A DNA stretch of 64,000 bases from Runella rosea (GTDB taxonomy: Bacteria > Bacteroidota > Bacteroidia > Cytophagales > Spirosomataceae), in the NCBI RefSeq assembly GCF_003325355.1, contig NZ_CP030850.1:1612001-1676000 (forward strand). The letters run 5' to 3'. Shown in pieces: positions 1 through 9,420 of the stretch. The notes under the pieces are model-generated. The model was not told where the DNA came from. It did not search any database and saw nothing but the letters and a program-made list of their open reading frames with translations. Position 1 is the first letter of the stretch. Each line of letters opens with the position of its first letter. Both the position numbers and the translations under genes were made by a program.

Positions 1-1
1 G

Positions 2-1120
2 GCCTTTTTTTTGCTGATTTTTTTTCATTGCGCCATGCCTTTTGTCACCTTCAACTGGGAAGTGAAAAATGCGGAAACCTCCGTCGGGCTCACGCGCTTG
101 ATTTATTGGCTACACCAGTGGCGCTTACCGCTGCTGTTTTTCATTTCAGGGGTGGGGGTTCACTTTTCGCTAAAAAAACGGTCGGTGGGAATGTTCGCCC
201 TTGAGCGGGTAGTGCGTTTATTCATTCCACTGCTGTTTGCCATGTTTTTCATGATTCCCGCGCAGGTGTACATTGAGCGCTTGCAACGAGGGCAGTTTGC
301 AGGTACATACGCGGCATTTTATCCCAGCGTGTGGGATTTTGTACCCTATCCCGACGGAACCCTCACGTGGAGTCATTTATGGTTTGTCGTCTATTTGTTT
401 GTGTTTTGCCTTTTGCTTCTGCCTGTTTTTGCCTTTTTTAAATTAAAAGCAATCAATGCTTTGAAGGAAGAAATAACCAATCGGCTCACGCATCCTTTGG
501 CCGTAGGCGCGTTGGTGCTTCCTTTCACGCTGTATTATTTTACCTTGTACCTCGATTATCCCGAGCAGCAGAGCCTACTCGACGATTGGTTTTTGTTTGT
601 ATCTTTGCTTACTTTCGTGGTGTACGGGTATCTTTTGGGAGGAAGCAACGCCTTTTGGCAAACCTGTGAACGTTTCCGTTTGTATTATCTAAGTACAGCA
701 CTCGTCTGCATGGGCATCTTGTTTTACAATTATTGGTGGACTTTGAGCTTACCCAAAGTAAATGACAGCCGACTGCAAATCTATGGGATTCTCAATTCCG
801 TCCACATCTGGACGTTGATTCTGGCAGCAATAGGATTTGCGAAGAAACACCTGAATTTTTCTACACCATTTTTAAAATATACCAATCAGGCGGTGTACCC
901 CTATTACATTCTCCATCAAACGGTGATTGTCGTAGCTGGGTATTTTGTAGTGCAATGGTACTTACCCATTGTTATTAAACTCCTGCTTTTGATTTGTATT
1001 TGTTTTTCAATCGTGGCCGTTCTTTATCATTGGCTGATAAAACCGTTTATCATCACCCGAATTTTGTTTGGCTTAAAGCCCAAAGAAAGCCTATCTAAAG
1101 AAGAATCGGTGGCTGTTTAG
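2..1120 (+). CDS. Membrane acyltransferase, acyltransferase-3 family (5' end outside window)
   Basis: Polytopic membrane protein of the acyltransferase_3 family, which acylates exopolysaccharides, glucans or other envelope glycans from the cytoplasmic membrane. The frame is open to the window edge and the first residues read AFFLLIFFHCAMPF, the middle of the usual first membrane helix. The true start (typically a short MxxRxxxLDxLR stretch) therefore lies upstream. Family hallmarks are the early helix with FFH, the LPLLFFISGVG helix, many further hydrophobic helices, and a late Tyr-rich YPYYILHQTVIV segment. The gene converges with the DUF4956 gene and overlaps its end by 4 nt. Substrate unknown. 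Confidence 0.82.
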   Translation, partial: AFFLLIFFHCAMPFVTFNWEVKNAETSVGLTRLIYWLHQWRLPLLFFISGVGVHFSLKKRSVGMFALERVVRLFIPLLFAMFFMIPAQVYIERLQRGQFAGTYAAFYPSVWDFVPYPDGTLTWSHLWFVVYLFVFCLLLLPVFAFFKLKAINALKEEITNRLTHPLAVGALVLPFTLYYFTLYLDYPEQQSLLDDWFLFVSLLTFVVYGYLLGGSNAFWQTCERFRLYYLSTALVCMGILFYNYWWTLSLPKVNDSRLQIYGILNSVHIWTLILAAIGFAKKHLNFSTPFLKYTNQAVYPYYILHQTVIVVAGYFVVQWYLPIVIKLLLLICICFSIVAVLYHWLIKPFIITRILFGLKPKESLSKEESVAV

Positions 1121-1686
1121 AGGTAGTAATAAATCCTCAAGAACGCCATGTCGTGCAGAAAATCAAGCTTATCAATTTCGATACGGATGATTTTTAGTCC
1201 GGTGCGGTCCCGCAAATCAGCCATCAATTCTTCGCGACGCGCGGCGGTGGTGAGCGAAATTTTGTCGTACATAATTTCTTTGCTGTACTCCCTCGGAAAG
1301 ACAAAATCACCGTCAAACAGAAATGTCAAAAATAGCATCACCGTGGTAAGGATGGCTGTAATTCCGACGGAATTGGCCGACAGCCCATGAATGAGTCCCA
1401 ACGCAATGGACAGAAAAAGATAGGTCATATTTCGCATGGTTATACCTTCTGTCCGATAACGTAGCATCGAAAATACCGCAAACAGCCCAAAAGCGGCACC
1501 CATCGAAACTTCTACCTTATTGATCAGATAGGTTACGGAGAAGATAATAAGATTAAAAGCAAAAAAAGAGAAAATAAACTCACGGTTTCGATAAATAGGA
1601 TAGTAGATCAGCCACAGCAAAATCGCCATGCTAAACACATCAAGGCCAATTTGAAAAATGAGCTCGTGAAGTAAAACATTGGACAT
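1117..1686 (-). CDS. DUF4956 domain membrane protein
   Basis: A 189-residue protein with about four N-terminal membrane helices and a soluble C-terminal third. The central GLFAVFSMLRYRTEGITM segment is the signature of DUF4956. Its start lies 23 nt after the stop of the VTC-domain gene on the same strand, so the two probably form an operon. DUF4956 and VTC-domain proteins are commonly paired in bacteria; by analogy with eukaryotic vacuolar transporter chaperone complexes, the pair may make and move polyphosphate. That role is inference. The last codons overlap the end of the convergent acyltransferase gene. Confidence 0.85.
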   Translation of the reverse strand: MSNVLLHELIFQIGLDVFSMAILLWLIYYPIYRNREFIFSFFAFNLIIFSVTYLINKVEVSMGAAFGLFAVFSMLRYRTEGITMRNMTYLFLSIALGLIHGLSANSVGITAILTTVMLFLTFLFDGDFVFPREYSKEIMYDKISLTTAARREELMADLRDRTGLKIIRIEIDKLDFLHDMAFLRIYYYL

Positions 1687-1709
1687 ATTCGTAACGTTGT
1701 TTCAGCTTT

Positions 1710-2453
1710 TCAACACTTATTGAATCGGTTAATTCTAGTCAAAATCGGTTTGATGGCATTTGCTCTCAACGAAGGCTCTACGCTGGCAAGTCCCAAGCAG
1801 TATTTACTAATGCCGCCCTCTCGTATTTCTTTTTCTTTCATCAGATTTTTGAACGGGCTTGCGCTCCCTTTTTCCTGTTGGACGTCCGCAATTACGAGGT
1901 TGGGATACGCTACCGATTGTGACCGCCACCGAAACCATACGTTTAAATCAAACTTCAACCTTTCTCTTGTTTCGGGGTTGACCAACATCATGCGATGGTA
2001 GTAAATCCATACTGCGGGCTCTAAACTTGACACGTCGATTGGTATATTTTGGAGCAACAACTGTCTTCCATTTCCTGAAATATCTTCCGACAAATCGTCG
2101 AGCCGTATACGTTGTACATGGGTGAAACTTTTATTATTTTGGGATTTCAGTTCAAAATACTGCTCATTGGTTTCAACTTGACGGCAACTGCGAATTTTGT
2201 AGCGGTTCAACTTTCCAGCCAAATGTTGATAATAAAAAACACGCTCTGGTGTATCAAAATAAAGCGTATCGTACTGAAAAAGCCTTTTCCCTTCAATCTG
2301 AATCAACTGGTAATGCGGTCGAATTTTCGGGATTATCTCTTCCAGATACGATTTATCAAAAAGGTACCTAGCATCTATCCGGTCCATGAACCGGACAGAC
2401 TCTTTCTTATCCATTGCAACTCCCTGCAAATCATTGAGTAGAGGTAGGTTCAT
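1710..2453 (-). CDS. VTC-domain protein (polyphosphate polymerase-like)
   Basis: Resembles the catalytic VTC domain of the triphosphate tunnel metalloenzyme fold. Basic and acidic residues alternate along tunnel strands: RFMDRIDARYLFD near the start, then YDTLYFDTPERVFYY, KLNRYKIRSCRQ, YFELKSQNNK, and a late ADVQQEKG. In Vtc4 the same fold polymerises ATP gamma-phosphate into polyphosphate. The longest frame opens at 2495, but that start lies inside the clpC terminator hairpin, so I chose the ATG at 2453 (MNLPLLNDLQ); an ATG at 2414 (MDKKESVRF) is also possible. It leads the DUF4956 gene by 23 nt. Confidence 0.82.
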   Translation of the reverse strand: MNLPLLNDLQGVAMDKKESVRFMDRIDARYLFDKSYLEEIIPKIRPHYQLIQIEGKRLFQYDTLYFDTPERVFYYQHLAGKLNRYKIRSCRQVETNEQYFELKSQNNKSFTHVQRIRLDDLSEDISGNGRQLLLQNIPIDVSSLEPAVWIYYHRMMLVNPETRERLKFDLNVWFRWRSQSVAYPNLVIADVQQEKGSASPFKNLMKEKEIREGGISKYCLGLASVEPSLRANAIKPILTRINRFNKC

Positions 2454-2479
2454 TTGGCACAGCTCTATGGTTACAAACA

Positions 2480-2511
2480 AAAAAGGGTACGACAAAAATC
2501 GTACCCTTTTT
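2480..2511 (-). terminator. Rho-independent terminator after clpC
   Basis: A perfect 12-bp stem (AAAAGGGTACGA / TCGTACCCTTTT) with a 6-nt loop lies 87-118 nt past the clpC stop codon on the minus strand. It separates clpC from the VTC/DUF4956 pair and argues against the upstream-most start of the VTC gene. Confidence 0.8.
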
Positions 2512-2597
2512 CACCTATAAGTATATTTTCAAAGAAAAATATATTCTAAAGCAGCCTAAAATGCATTGAAAGAATTATTTTCAAGCCCAGCCAAGCT

Positions 2598-5123
2598 TTA
2601 GTTTATGACTTCTTCCTCTTTTTTTCTAACCGTAATCACGAGGGTTTCAGCACCATCTTCATGGTCGGCCATAAGCGTATCTCCTTCGCGCAAATCCCCT
2701 TTGAGAATTTCTTCTGCTACGGGATCTTCGAGGTATTTTTGAATAGCGCGGTTGAGCGGACGGGCGCCGTACTGTTGGTCGTAGCCTTTTTCTGATAAGA
2801 AATCTTTGGCTTTTTCCGTCAGTTCTACCTGATATCCAAGGTTGGTTACGCGGTTGAACAACTTACCCAGCGAAATATCAATGATGCGATGGATGTCTTC
2901 ACGTTGTAACGAGTTAAACACAATCACGTCATCCAAACGGTTGAGGAATTCAGGCGAGAATGCTTTACGCAACGCACTCTGAATGGTGCTCTTCATTTGG
3001 TCATCTGGATTTTCAGATTTTGACTTGGTGGCAAAACCAATGCCCGAACCAAAATCCTTCAGGTCACGCACTCCAATGTTGGAGGTCATGATGATGATGG
3101 TGTTTCGGAAGTCTACCCGGCGTCCCAGACCATCGGTCAAAATACCGTCGTCCAACACTTGAAGCAAGATATTGAATACATCCGGGTGGGCTTTTTCGAT
3201 TTCGTCCAAAAGTACCACACTGTATGGCTTACGACGAATTTTTTCGGTCAGCTGTCCGCCTTCTTCATAACCCACGTAGCCCGGAGGCGCTCCAATCAGG
3301 CGCGATACGCTGAATTTCTCCATATATTCGCTCATGTCGATACGAACGAGCGCATCTTCTTTGTCAAACAGATAGGTAGCCAGCACCTTCGCCAATTCCG
3401 TTTTTCCTACACCCGTTGGGCCCAAGAAAATAAACGAACCGATGGGCTTTTTAGGGTCTTTCAATCCTACCCGCGTCCGTTGGATAGCTTTGGTCAGTTT
3501 TTCAATCGGCGTATTTTGACCAATCACACGGTTTTTGAGTTCATCACCCATACCGAGCAATTTCTGGCCTTCGTTTTGCGCCACCCGATTCACGGGAATA
3601 CCCGTCATCATAGCCACTACTTCGGCTACGTTGTCGTCTGTAACGGTATAGCGGCGTTTTTTGGTTTCCTCTTCCCACGCAATTTTGGCGCGGTCGAGTT
3701 GGTCTAACAGTTTCTTCTCACGGTCGCGGAGTTGAGCGGCTTCCTCGTATTTCTGGCTTTTCACCACGAGGTTTTTCTGCTTCTTCACTTCCTCAATCTG
3801 CTGTTCCAACACCACAATATCTTCGGGAACGGTGATATTGCTGATGTGTACGCGGGCACCCACTTCGTCCATCACGTCGATGGCTTTGTCGGGCAAGAAG
3901 CGGTCGGTAATGTATCTTTCCGACAGTTTCACAGCCTGCGCAATGGCTTCGTCCGTGTAGTTTACGTGGTGGTGATCTTCGTACTTATCTTTGATGTTGT
4001 TCAAAATTTCAATGGTCTCTTCCACGCTTGGGGCATCGACCATGACGATTTGAAAACGACGGGCCAAGGCACCATCTTTTTCGATGTACTGGCGGTATTC
4101 GTCGAGCGTAGTGGCTCCAATGCATTGGATGTCGCCCCGGGCTAATGCAGGTTTGAACATATTGGAAGCGTCTAGCGAACCAGAAGCGCCACCCGCGCCC
4201 ACGATGGTATGTAGCTCATCAATGAAAAGAATCACCTCGGGCGATTTTTCCAGTTCATTCATGACCGCTTTCATGCGCTCTTCAAACTGCCCGCGATACT
4301 TGGTTCCTGCCACGAGTGAGGCCAGATCCAGCGTCACGACGCGCTTGCCGAACAAAACACGCGAAACTTTCTTTTGTACAATTCTTAACGCTAGTCCTTC
4401 TGCGATGGCCGTCTTACCAACGCCCGGCTCACCGATGAGCACGGGGTTGTTTTTCTTACGGCGGCTCAGTACCTGCGCTACACGTTCAATTTCTTTTTCA
4501 CGGCCAACAATAGGGTCTAATTTGCCCAATTCTGCCATTTTGGTTAGGTCTCTACCGAAGTTGTCTAATACAGGCGTGCGAGATTTTTCGGTATTTTTGG
4601 GGTCTTTGCCTTGCTGAGCACCGCCTCCGAACATACTCCGTTCGTCGTCGTCGTCAGTTTCGGGCCCCGCATGGGGTTTGGTGCCTGATGATTGATACTC
4701 TAACATTTCCTTAACGATTTCATAGTTTACATTGAACTTGGCTAAAATCTGCGAGGCCAGATTATCGGGGTCACGCAGAATGGACAGTAGCAGGTGCTCC
4801 GTACCTATAAGTGGGCTTTTAAAAATTTTTGCTTCTAAGTAGGTGATTTTCAACACCTTTTCAGACTGTCGTGTCAGTGGAATATTGGCCAGATTTTTCA
4901 CGTTGTTGGTCGCCGTACCTTTCGTAACCTGTTCGATGGTTACGCGAAGTTCGTCCAAAGAAACCCCAAGTTTCTTCAATAAAGCCAACGCTACTCCTTC
5001 TCCTTCTCTTATCATTCCCAGAATAAGATGCTCGGTGCCGATATAATCATGACCCAAACGCAAGGCTTCTTCACGGCTGAGTGAAATGACTTCTTTTACG
5101 CGGTTTGAAAATTTTGCTTCCAT
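2598..5123 (-). CDS. clpC: ATP-dependent Clp protease ATP-binding subunit ClpC
   Basis: Hsp100 AAA+ unfoldase that feeds substrates to ClpP in the cytoplasm. The 841 residues show, in order, a double Clp-N repeat (about 1-145), an acidic Gly-rich linker (about 146-180), AAA domain 1 with Walker A GEPGVGKT at 231-238 and Walker B VILFIDE, a UVR-type coiled middle region (about 455-476, [14 protein letters not shown]), and AAA domain 2 with Walker A GPTGVGKT at 568-575. A C-terminal D2-small domain ends in charged residues. A GIGFA loop in domain 2 is a candidate ClpP-docking site. Length and order match ClpC rather than ClpB, which has a much longer middle domain. Monocistronic, with a terminator downstream. 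Confidence 0.97.
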   Translation of the reverse strand: MEAKFSNRVKEVISLSREEALRLGHDYIGTEHLILGMIREGEGVALALLKKLGVSLDELRVTIEQVTKGTATNNVKNLANIPLTRQSEKVLKITYLEAKIFKSPLIGTEHLLLSILRDPDNLASQILAKFNVNYEIVKEMLEYQSSGTKPHAGPETDDDDERSMFGGGAQQGKDPKNTEKSRTPVLDNFGRDLTKMAELGKLDPIVGREKEIERVAQVLSRRKKNNPVLIGEPGVGKTAIAEGLALRIVQKKVSRVLFGKRVVTLDLASLVAGTKYRGQFEERMKAVMNELEKSPEVILFIDELHTIVGAGGASGSLDASNMFKPALARGDIQCIGATTLDEYRQYIEKDGALARRFQIVMVDAPSVEETIEILNNIKDKYEDHHHVNYTDEAIAQAVKLSERYITDRFLPDKAIDVMDEVGARVHISNITVPEDIVVLEQQIEEVKKQKNLVVKSQKYEEAAQLRDREKKLLDQLDRAKIAWEEETKKRRYTVTDDNVAEVVAMMTGIPVNRVAQNEGQKLLGMGDELKNRVIGQNTPIEKLTKAIQRTRVGLKDPKKPIGSFIFLGPTGVGKTELAKVLATYLFDKEDALVRIDMSEYMEKFSVSRLIGAPPGYVGYEEGGQLTEKIRRKPYSVVLLDEIEKAHPDVFNILLQVLDDGILTDGLGRRVDFRNTIIIMTSNIGVRDLKDFGSGIGFATKSKSENPDDQMKSTIQSALRKAFSPEFLNRLDDVIVFNSLQREDIHRIIDISLGKLFNRVTNLGYQVELTEKAKDFLSEKGYDQQYGARPLNRAIQKYLEDPVAEEILKGDLREGDTLMADHEDGAETLVITVRKKEEEVIN

Positions 5124-5208
5124 TTAATTATGGTTTCTTCACGGTTGGAATGGAGGAGTATAGCTAGCTTATGTATCAACTTCTTAACGAATAAACCTCC
5201 TAGTTCGT

Positions 5209-5835
5209 TCAATCTACGAAAACTGACCGCTTTAAGATGTTTGTGGCCTCCGCTCCCTGACACATCAGCAAGTCAATCACACTCAGATTCGGAACAAATT
5301 CACTCCCGAAGTTTTGTTGATAAACAACGGGAACGTATAAATTGTTGTGCCCGTACGCCTTTTTGGGATGAACCAACGAAAGTGCGTCAAATTGGCCATT
5401 TTCTACCGTGGGTTGGTACGTTTCGGTCAGACGTATTGTCGGCTTTAGTCTCAATAGCCGCAGACAGATTGTCAGCAGTTCCCAATTTAAGTCAAACAGA
5501 AAAGTGGGTTTTCTCTGAAAAACGCCTTCAAAATCTGTACCAAAATACTCAAAATAAGGGGCTTTGGCGTAAGCGGCTACGATAGCCCCCCAATGTCGTT
5601 TTACCCAAGGCTGCGAATAATCAATTTTTACTTCTTTAATGGGCATTTTTGGTTCCGAATGAACTACCGGAACAATCAACGTATCTACGCCGTTGGCGGT
5701 CAGAATGTGGCAGCGATTCCGATACGTTTGTTTTAGGAAATGCTCGTGCGCTTCAATCTCTACCTCCCCATATTTTAACAAACAAGCAATGTACTCTAAT
5801 GAGGGTAAGTACTGTAATTCTATTCTGGCCGACAA
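5209..5835 (-). CDS. WbqC family protein
   Basis: A 208-residue soluble protein with the WbqC-family core. An N-terminal YLPSLEYIACLL stretch is followed by NRCHILTANGVDTLIVPV, then a conserved WVKRHWGAIVAAYAKAPYFEYF region. WbqC proteins sit in polysaccharide and glycolipid loci but their biochemical role is unsettled. In Bacteroidota they often stand, as here, near protein-export or envelope genes rather than in O-antigen clusters. It ends 85 nt before the clpC start, on the same strand, so co-transcription with clpC is possible. Confidence 0.85.
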   Translation of the reverse strand: MSARIELQYLPSLEYIACLLKYGEVEIEAHEHFLKQTYRNRCHILTANGVDTLIVPVVHSEPKMPIKEVKIDYSQPWVKRHWGAIVAAYAKAPYFEYFGTDFEGVFQRKPTFLFDLNWELLTICLRLLRLKPTIRLTETYQPTVENGQFDALSLVHPKKAYGHNNLYVPVVYQQNFGSEFVPNLSVIDLLMCQGAEATNILKRSVFVD

Positions 5836-6009
5836 TTTGGTTTATAAATAAGTGATTATGTAAATAAAGTAATTTGAATGATAATATCAAAAAAATGATA
5901 AAAAAATTTTACAAAACCTTCTTTGCCGATACCAAAAATGAGGAAAGTACAAATTTTAATAAAATTAAAAATGCCGTTTTTGCCTTTTAAGGTAAAGAAA
6001 GAGTGGCGA

Positions 6010-6774
6010 TTACTCGTACAACTGATTCACATCAGCGTCGGCCAATTCGATGAAAAATTGTGCTAATTTTTGGGTCAAGTCGGTATAAAAACGAGCGCCT
6101 TTCTCGGCCGTAGCCTCTTTGGGATTCCCGACGCCCGTATCTTCTGTGATCTGACTCCATTTGCGCTCGGCCCACGCCCAGCCTTCGCGCATGGCGCTGA
6201 TGTTTGATTTTTTGGCGTGCCCTATTCCAGCTTCTTCCAGCGGGAGTACCAGTTCAGGATGCAGGTGCAGCAGCAGGCTGGTTTCGGTTTCGTCGGCGTG
6301 GTCGCCAGGGTTTGCAAAATACGCCGAACCGTCCAAGGCTTTGAACCAAAAACAGGTACTTATCCATAGTTCAGGAAATTGCGCCCCTACTTCCCGCACC
6401 ATCTGTTTAAAATCGTTGCCGCCGTGGCTGTTGAAAATCAGCAGTTTTTTTATGCCGCTTCGGGCCACTACTTCGGCCAAATCCCGCAAAATAGCCATTT
6501 GCGTGCTTGGGTAGAGGTTCATGCACAGCCTGATGTCGGCTTGGCCCGTATTAACGCCAAACGGAATCGTGGGCAACACCAGCACTTTACGACCCGCTTC
6601 CCACGCCAAACGCGCCGCTTCAGCAGCCAGCGCGTCGGCTTCGTAGTTGTCGGTGGCGTAGGGTAAGTGATAATTGTGGGCTTCGGTAGCCCCCCACGGC
6701 AAAACGGCCGCGTCGTAGTCGGTCATTTTTACGGCTTTCCAGTAAGTTTCGGCAAGAAGGTAAGGTCGAGACAT
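6010..6774 (-). CDS. Creatininase family metal-dependent amidohydrolase
   Basis: A 254-residue protein of the creatininase/MftE-like fold, binding two divalent metals. Visible signatures are the N-terminal LPWGATEAHNYHLPYATD (Glu31, His33, His36, Asp42 as likely ligands or near-ligands), the SHGGN loop mid-protein, and GDHADETETS, which supplies the later acidic ligands. Members hydrolyse creatinine, N-formyl or cyclic amides; the true substrate here cannot be read from sequence. It stands alone between wbqC and the divergent acyltransferase, with a 174-nt AT-rich gap downstream. Confidence 0.88.
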   Translation of the reverse strand: MSRPYLLAETYWKAVKMTDYDAAVLPWGATEAHNYHLPYATDNYEADALAAEAARLAWEAGRKVLVLPTIPFGVNTGQADIRLCMNLYPSTQMAILRDLAEVVARSGIKKLLIFNSHGGNDFKQMVREVGAQFPELWISTCFWFKALDGSAYFANPGDHADETETSLLLHLHPELVLPLEEAGIGHAKKSNISAMREGWAWAERKWSQITEDTGVGNPKEATAEKGARFYTDLTQKLAQFFIELADADVNQLYE

Positions 6775-6837
6775 CGTTCTATTTGTTGATTATAGGACTA
6801 AGAAGTAAAACACATCGGTTGATTTACTAATTTTGCG

Positions 6838-6845
6838 CGCTAAAA
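6838..6845 (+). promoter_or_regulatory. Bacteroidota -7 box upstream of LpxL-like gene
   Basis: TAATTTTG matches the TAnnTTTG -7 element of Bacteroidota sigma-ABfr promoters. Transcription would begin near 6852, leaving a leader of about 67 nt to the ATG at 6919. No convincing -33 TTTG is seen. Confidence 0.45.
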
Positions 6846-6918
6846 TTCTTTTTTTTAAAGATTTCCTTTACAAACGGTTCCCTCGTAGTATTTGGACAAT
6901 CGTAAATCGTCGCATCAA

Positions 6919-7776
6919 ATGTGGTTTTTGGGCTGGTTGGGGCGTTTGCCTCTGGCGTTTTTATATAAATTATCCGACGTTTTTTACGTCCTGATTTATT
7001 ACGTAGTCGGTTATCGCAAAAAACTTGTTACAAAACATCTAAAGGAGTCGTTTCCCGAAAAAACACCCAAAGAGATTAAGAAAATTCGGAAGCAGTTTTA
7101 TCAATTGTTGGCCGACTTATTCGTCGAAACCCTCAAACTGCCGTATTTAAGTGCCGAAGAGATTCAGGAGCGGGTGCAGATTGAGAACTTTGAGTTAATC
7201 AAAAACTACGTAGACCAAGGGCAGTCTTTTCTATCTTTCAGTGCCCACATTGCCAACTGGGAATGGGTGCCAGGGGCGCTGACTACGCGCGGCATTCCCG
7301 TAGATGTGGTGTACAAAACCCTGACCAACAAGCAGTCAGACGAGTTTATGATAAAAGTGCGCTCTTCGTTTGGGGTGTACCCTATTCCGATGCAACGTTT
7401 GATGCGTGAAATCGTGGCTCGCCGAAAAATCATTCGTACCACGGGCCTCGTGGCCGACCAATCGCCCCACGAACCTGAACATGCCCATTGGCTACCATTT
7501 TTAAACCGAGAAACTGGCTTCTTTCCAGGCACCGAAAAAATAGCCCGTACCACCAAAATGCCCGTCGTATTTGGCGAAATGTACCGCAAAAGTCGAGGGT
7601 ATTATATCGTTTTGTTTCACTCCGTAGCCGAACCGCCGTACGACGATTTGCCCGAAGGAGCCATTACTAATTCCTACAAAAACCTGTTGGAAGCCGCCAT
7701 CCAACGTCACCCAGCCGAATGGTTGTGGTCGCACAACCGTTGGAAGCACAAAAAGGAGAAGTTTGTAAAATCGTAG
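6919..7776 (+). CDS. LpxL/HtrB-like lysophospholipid or lipid A acyltransferase
   Basis: Inner-membrane acyltransferase of the lipid A biosynthesis (LpxL/LpxM) family, expected to add a secondary acyl chain from acyl-ACP. One N-terminal hydrophobic anchor (WFLGWLGRLPLAFLYKL) is followed by SAHIANWEW, the family form of the catalytic HxxxxE motif, and by DQSPHEPEHAHWLPFLNRE and FFPGTEKIARTTKMPVV. The open frame reaches a TTG at 6892, but the ATG at 6919 gives the usual family N-terminus and is preferred. It ends 20 nt from the convergent LysR gene. Confidence 0.88.
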   Translation: MWFLGWLGRLPLAFLYKLSDVFYVLIYYVVGYRKKLVTKHLKESFPEKTPKEIKKIRKQFYQLLADLFVETLKLPYLSAEEIQERVQIENFELIKNYVDQGQSFLSFSAHIANWEWVPGALTTRGIPVDVVYKTLTNKQSDEFMIKVRSSFGVYPIPMQRLMREIVARRKIIRTTGLVADQSPHEPEHAHWLPFLNRETGFFPGTEKIARTTKMPVVFGEMYRKSRGYYIVLFHSVAEPPYDDLPEGAITNSYKNLLEAAIQRHPAEWLWSHNRWKHKKEKFVKS

Positions 7777-7796
7777 AGAACTCCCATTTTGCACCT

Positions 7797-8693
7797 CTAC
7801 AGTTCGTCCAAACACAGCCTTTTGACGGCGGCTTGGGCAATTTCTCGCAGGTGCGGCAGCACCGCATTGGTATCATCAGCCCGCCAAATGAGGTATAACT
7901 GCGTGACAGTAGGCAATTTTAGAAACCGCACCGCCAACGACGATGCGCCTTCGCGATACGAAATCGGCAACACAGAAAGCCCGAGTTTTTTTTCGACCAG
8001 CCGCAAAATAGTCGCGCCGTAGTTGGAGTGATACACCACTTTGGGACGGAAGCCCTTTTCTTCAAAGATGCCGTGTAATATTTTTCCATAATTGATGTCA
8101 ACGTCGATTTTCGGCAAAATAAACTCCGCCGTTCGGCACTGACTGATGTCTTCAAAATTGGAATCATTGAGCGGCGAATCGCTCGGTACGACCAACGCAA
8201 AATGTTCTTCAAACAACAAATCAGTCGAAAAACGCGGGTCGACGGTGATCTCACGCGTGAAACCAACGTCGATGTCGTAATTTTTCAGGGCCTCCATCAG
8301 TTCCAATTCGGCAATTTCGGTCAATTGCACGTTGACATCGGGAAAACGCTCATGCATCATAGCCAAGGTTTCGGGCAAAATCGAATACAACGCCGAGCCA
8401 GGATGCCCCATCCGAATCTTGCCCACGGCTCCGCTGTGAATACGGCGCGTTTGCTCGGTGATGTAGGTAAGCTGATGTTGGAGGCGGCTGATTTCGTCAC
8501 GAAAATAACTCCCTGCGGCGGTCAGTTTTACATTTCGCTTGTCCCGTTCAAAAAGCAAAACGCCCAACTCTTCCTCCAACTGCTGAATCTGCCGGCTCAA
8601 AGCGGGTTGTACAATAAACAATTTCTCCGCCGCCCGCGAAAAGTGCAGCTCCTCCGCAACGCCCAGAAAATACGTAAGTTGACGAATATCCAT
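7797..8693 (-). CDS. LysR family transcriptional regulator
   Basis: A standard LTTR of 298 residues. The N-terminal winged helix-turn-helix (about 1-62) shows FSRAAEKLFIVQPALSRQIQQLEEELGVLLFER, followed by a linker helix and a periplasmic-binding-like effector domain. Such regulators bind near divergent promoters and respond to a small metabolite. It faces away from the tandem GNAT genes across a 236-nt gap, so it may control itself and the GNAT pair. That is inference from position only; effector unknown. Confidence 0.93.
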   Translation of the reverse strand: MDIRQLTYFLGVAEELHFSRAAEKLFIVQPALSRQIQQLEEELGVLLFERDKRNVKLTAAGSYFRDEISRLQHQLTYITEQTRRIHSGAVGKIRMGHPGSALYSILPETLAMMHERFPDVNVQLTEIAELELMEALKNYDIDVGFTREITVDPRFSTDLLFEEHFALVVPSDSPLNDSNFEDISQCRTAEFILPKIDVDINYGKILHGIFEEKGFRPKVVYHSNYGATILRLVEKKLGLSVLPISYREGASSLAVRFLKLPTVTQLYLIWRADDTNAVLPHLREIAQAAVKRLCLDEL

Positions 8694-8866
8694 GTTGAAT
8701 AGAAAATTAGGTAGACGCTATAATTTTTGCGATTGATTTTAGGGACTTATACAAATTAAGCATAAATCAGTAAAAAAATAGCATTTCTGATTATTAAACG
8801 GCTTTTGTTACTTTGTTCATCGTACTCACTTTCCAATACGATTTTAGTTGTCTTTTATGACCCTAA

Positions 8867-8892
8867 AACCTCTCCGCGCTTGCGGGGAGGTT
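8867..8892. promoter_or_regulatory. Hairpin in the LysR-GNAT intergenic region
   Basis: AACCTCTCCGC and GCGGGGAGGTT form an 11-bp stem with one G-U pair and a tiny loop, followed by TTTG on the plus strand. It lies about 38 nt before the first GNAT start and has no upstream gene to terminate. It could be an attenuator or the end of an unseen small RNA. Confidence 0.35.
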
Positions 8893-8929
8893 TGTCGTCA
8901 GCAGGTAGCAACCCATCTAATACAATAAT

Positions 8930-9418
8930 ATGATTCAGATTGCCCATTACAGCGAAGAACACCAACAGTCCATTATTGACTTGATTTTAGGAATTCAGCA
9001 AAACGAGTTCAACATTCCCATCACCTTGGCCGACCAGCCCGATTTATTGACCATTCCGTCGTTTTATTGCCAGAACAAAGGCGCATTTTGGGTAGCCTTA
9101 AACGACCAGCAGGTGGTCGGAACCATTGCGCTGATTGACATCGGCGACCAGATGGGCGCAATCCGTAAAATGTTTGTTCACCAAGATTTTCGGGGAAAAG
9201 AGTTGGGCATTGCTACCCTGCTTTTGAATGCCATGCTCGCGCATTGTCGTCAACACGGCCTGACCGCTATTTATTTAGGAACCCTCCCCCGACTTCAGGC
9301 GGCCATGCGTTTTTACGAAAAAAACGGCTTTGTGCAATTACCAAAATCAACTTTGCCCCCCCAGTTTCCCGCCATGACGCTCGACACCGTGTTTTACGAA
9401 TACAAAATCGCAGGATAA
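8930..9418 (+). CDS. GNAT family N-acetyltransferase
   Basis: A 162-residue GCN5-type acetyltransferase. The acetyl-CoA-binding region appears as IRKMFVHQDFRGKELGIATLLL (the R/QxxGxG/A-like loop reads FRGKELGIA), and the C-terminal part carries AAMRFYEKNGF, the typical motif B ending. The substrate cannot be told. It is followed after 2 nt by a second GNAT gene, so the two are co-transcribed. A Gly-rich hairpin lies in its probable leader. Confidence 0.88.
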   Translation: MIQIAHYSEEHQQSIIDLILGIQQNEFNIPITLADQPDLLTIPSFYCQNKGAFWVALNDQQVVGTIALIDIGDQMGAIRKMFVHQDFRGKELGIATLLLNAMLAHCRQHGLTAIYLGTLPRLQAAMRFYEKNGFVQLPKSTLPPQFPAMTLDTVFYEYKIAG

Positions 9419-9420
9419 TA

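Noticed and set aside
3159-4617. Several long plus-strand frames opposite clpC
   Set aside because: They are shadows of the highly conserved clpC coding strand and contain no recognisable domain.
9244-9420. 59-codon N-terminal extension of the second GNAT
   Set aside because: It overlaps the first GNAT in another frame; the ATG at 9421 directly after the stop begins a complete GNAT domain.
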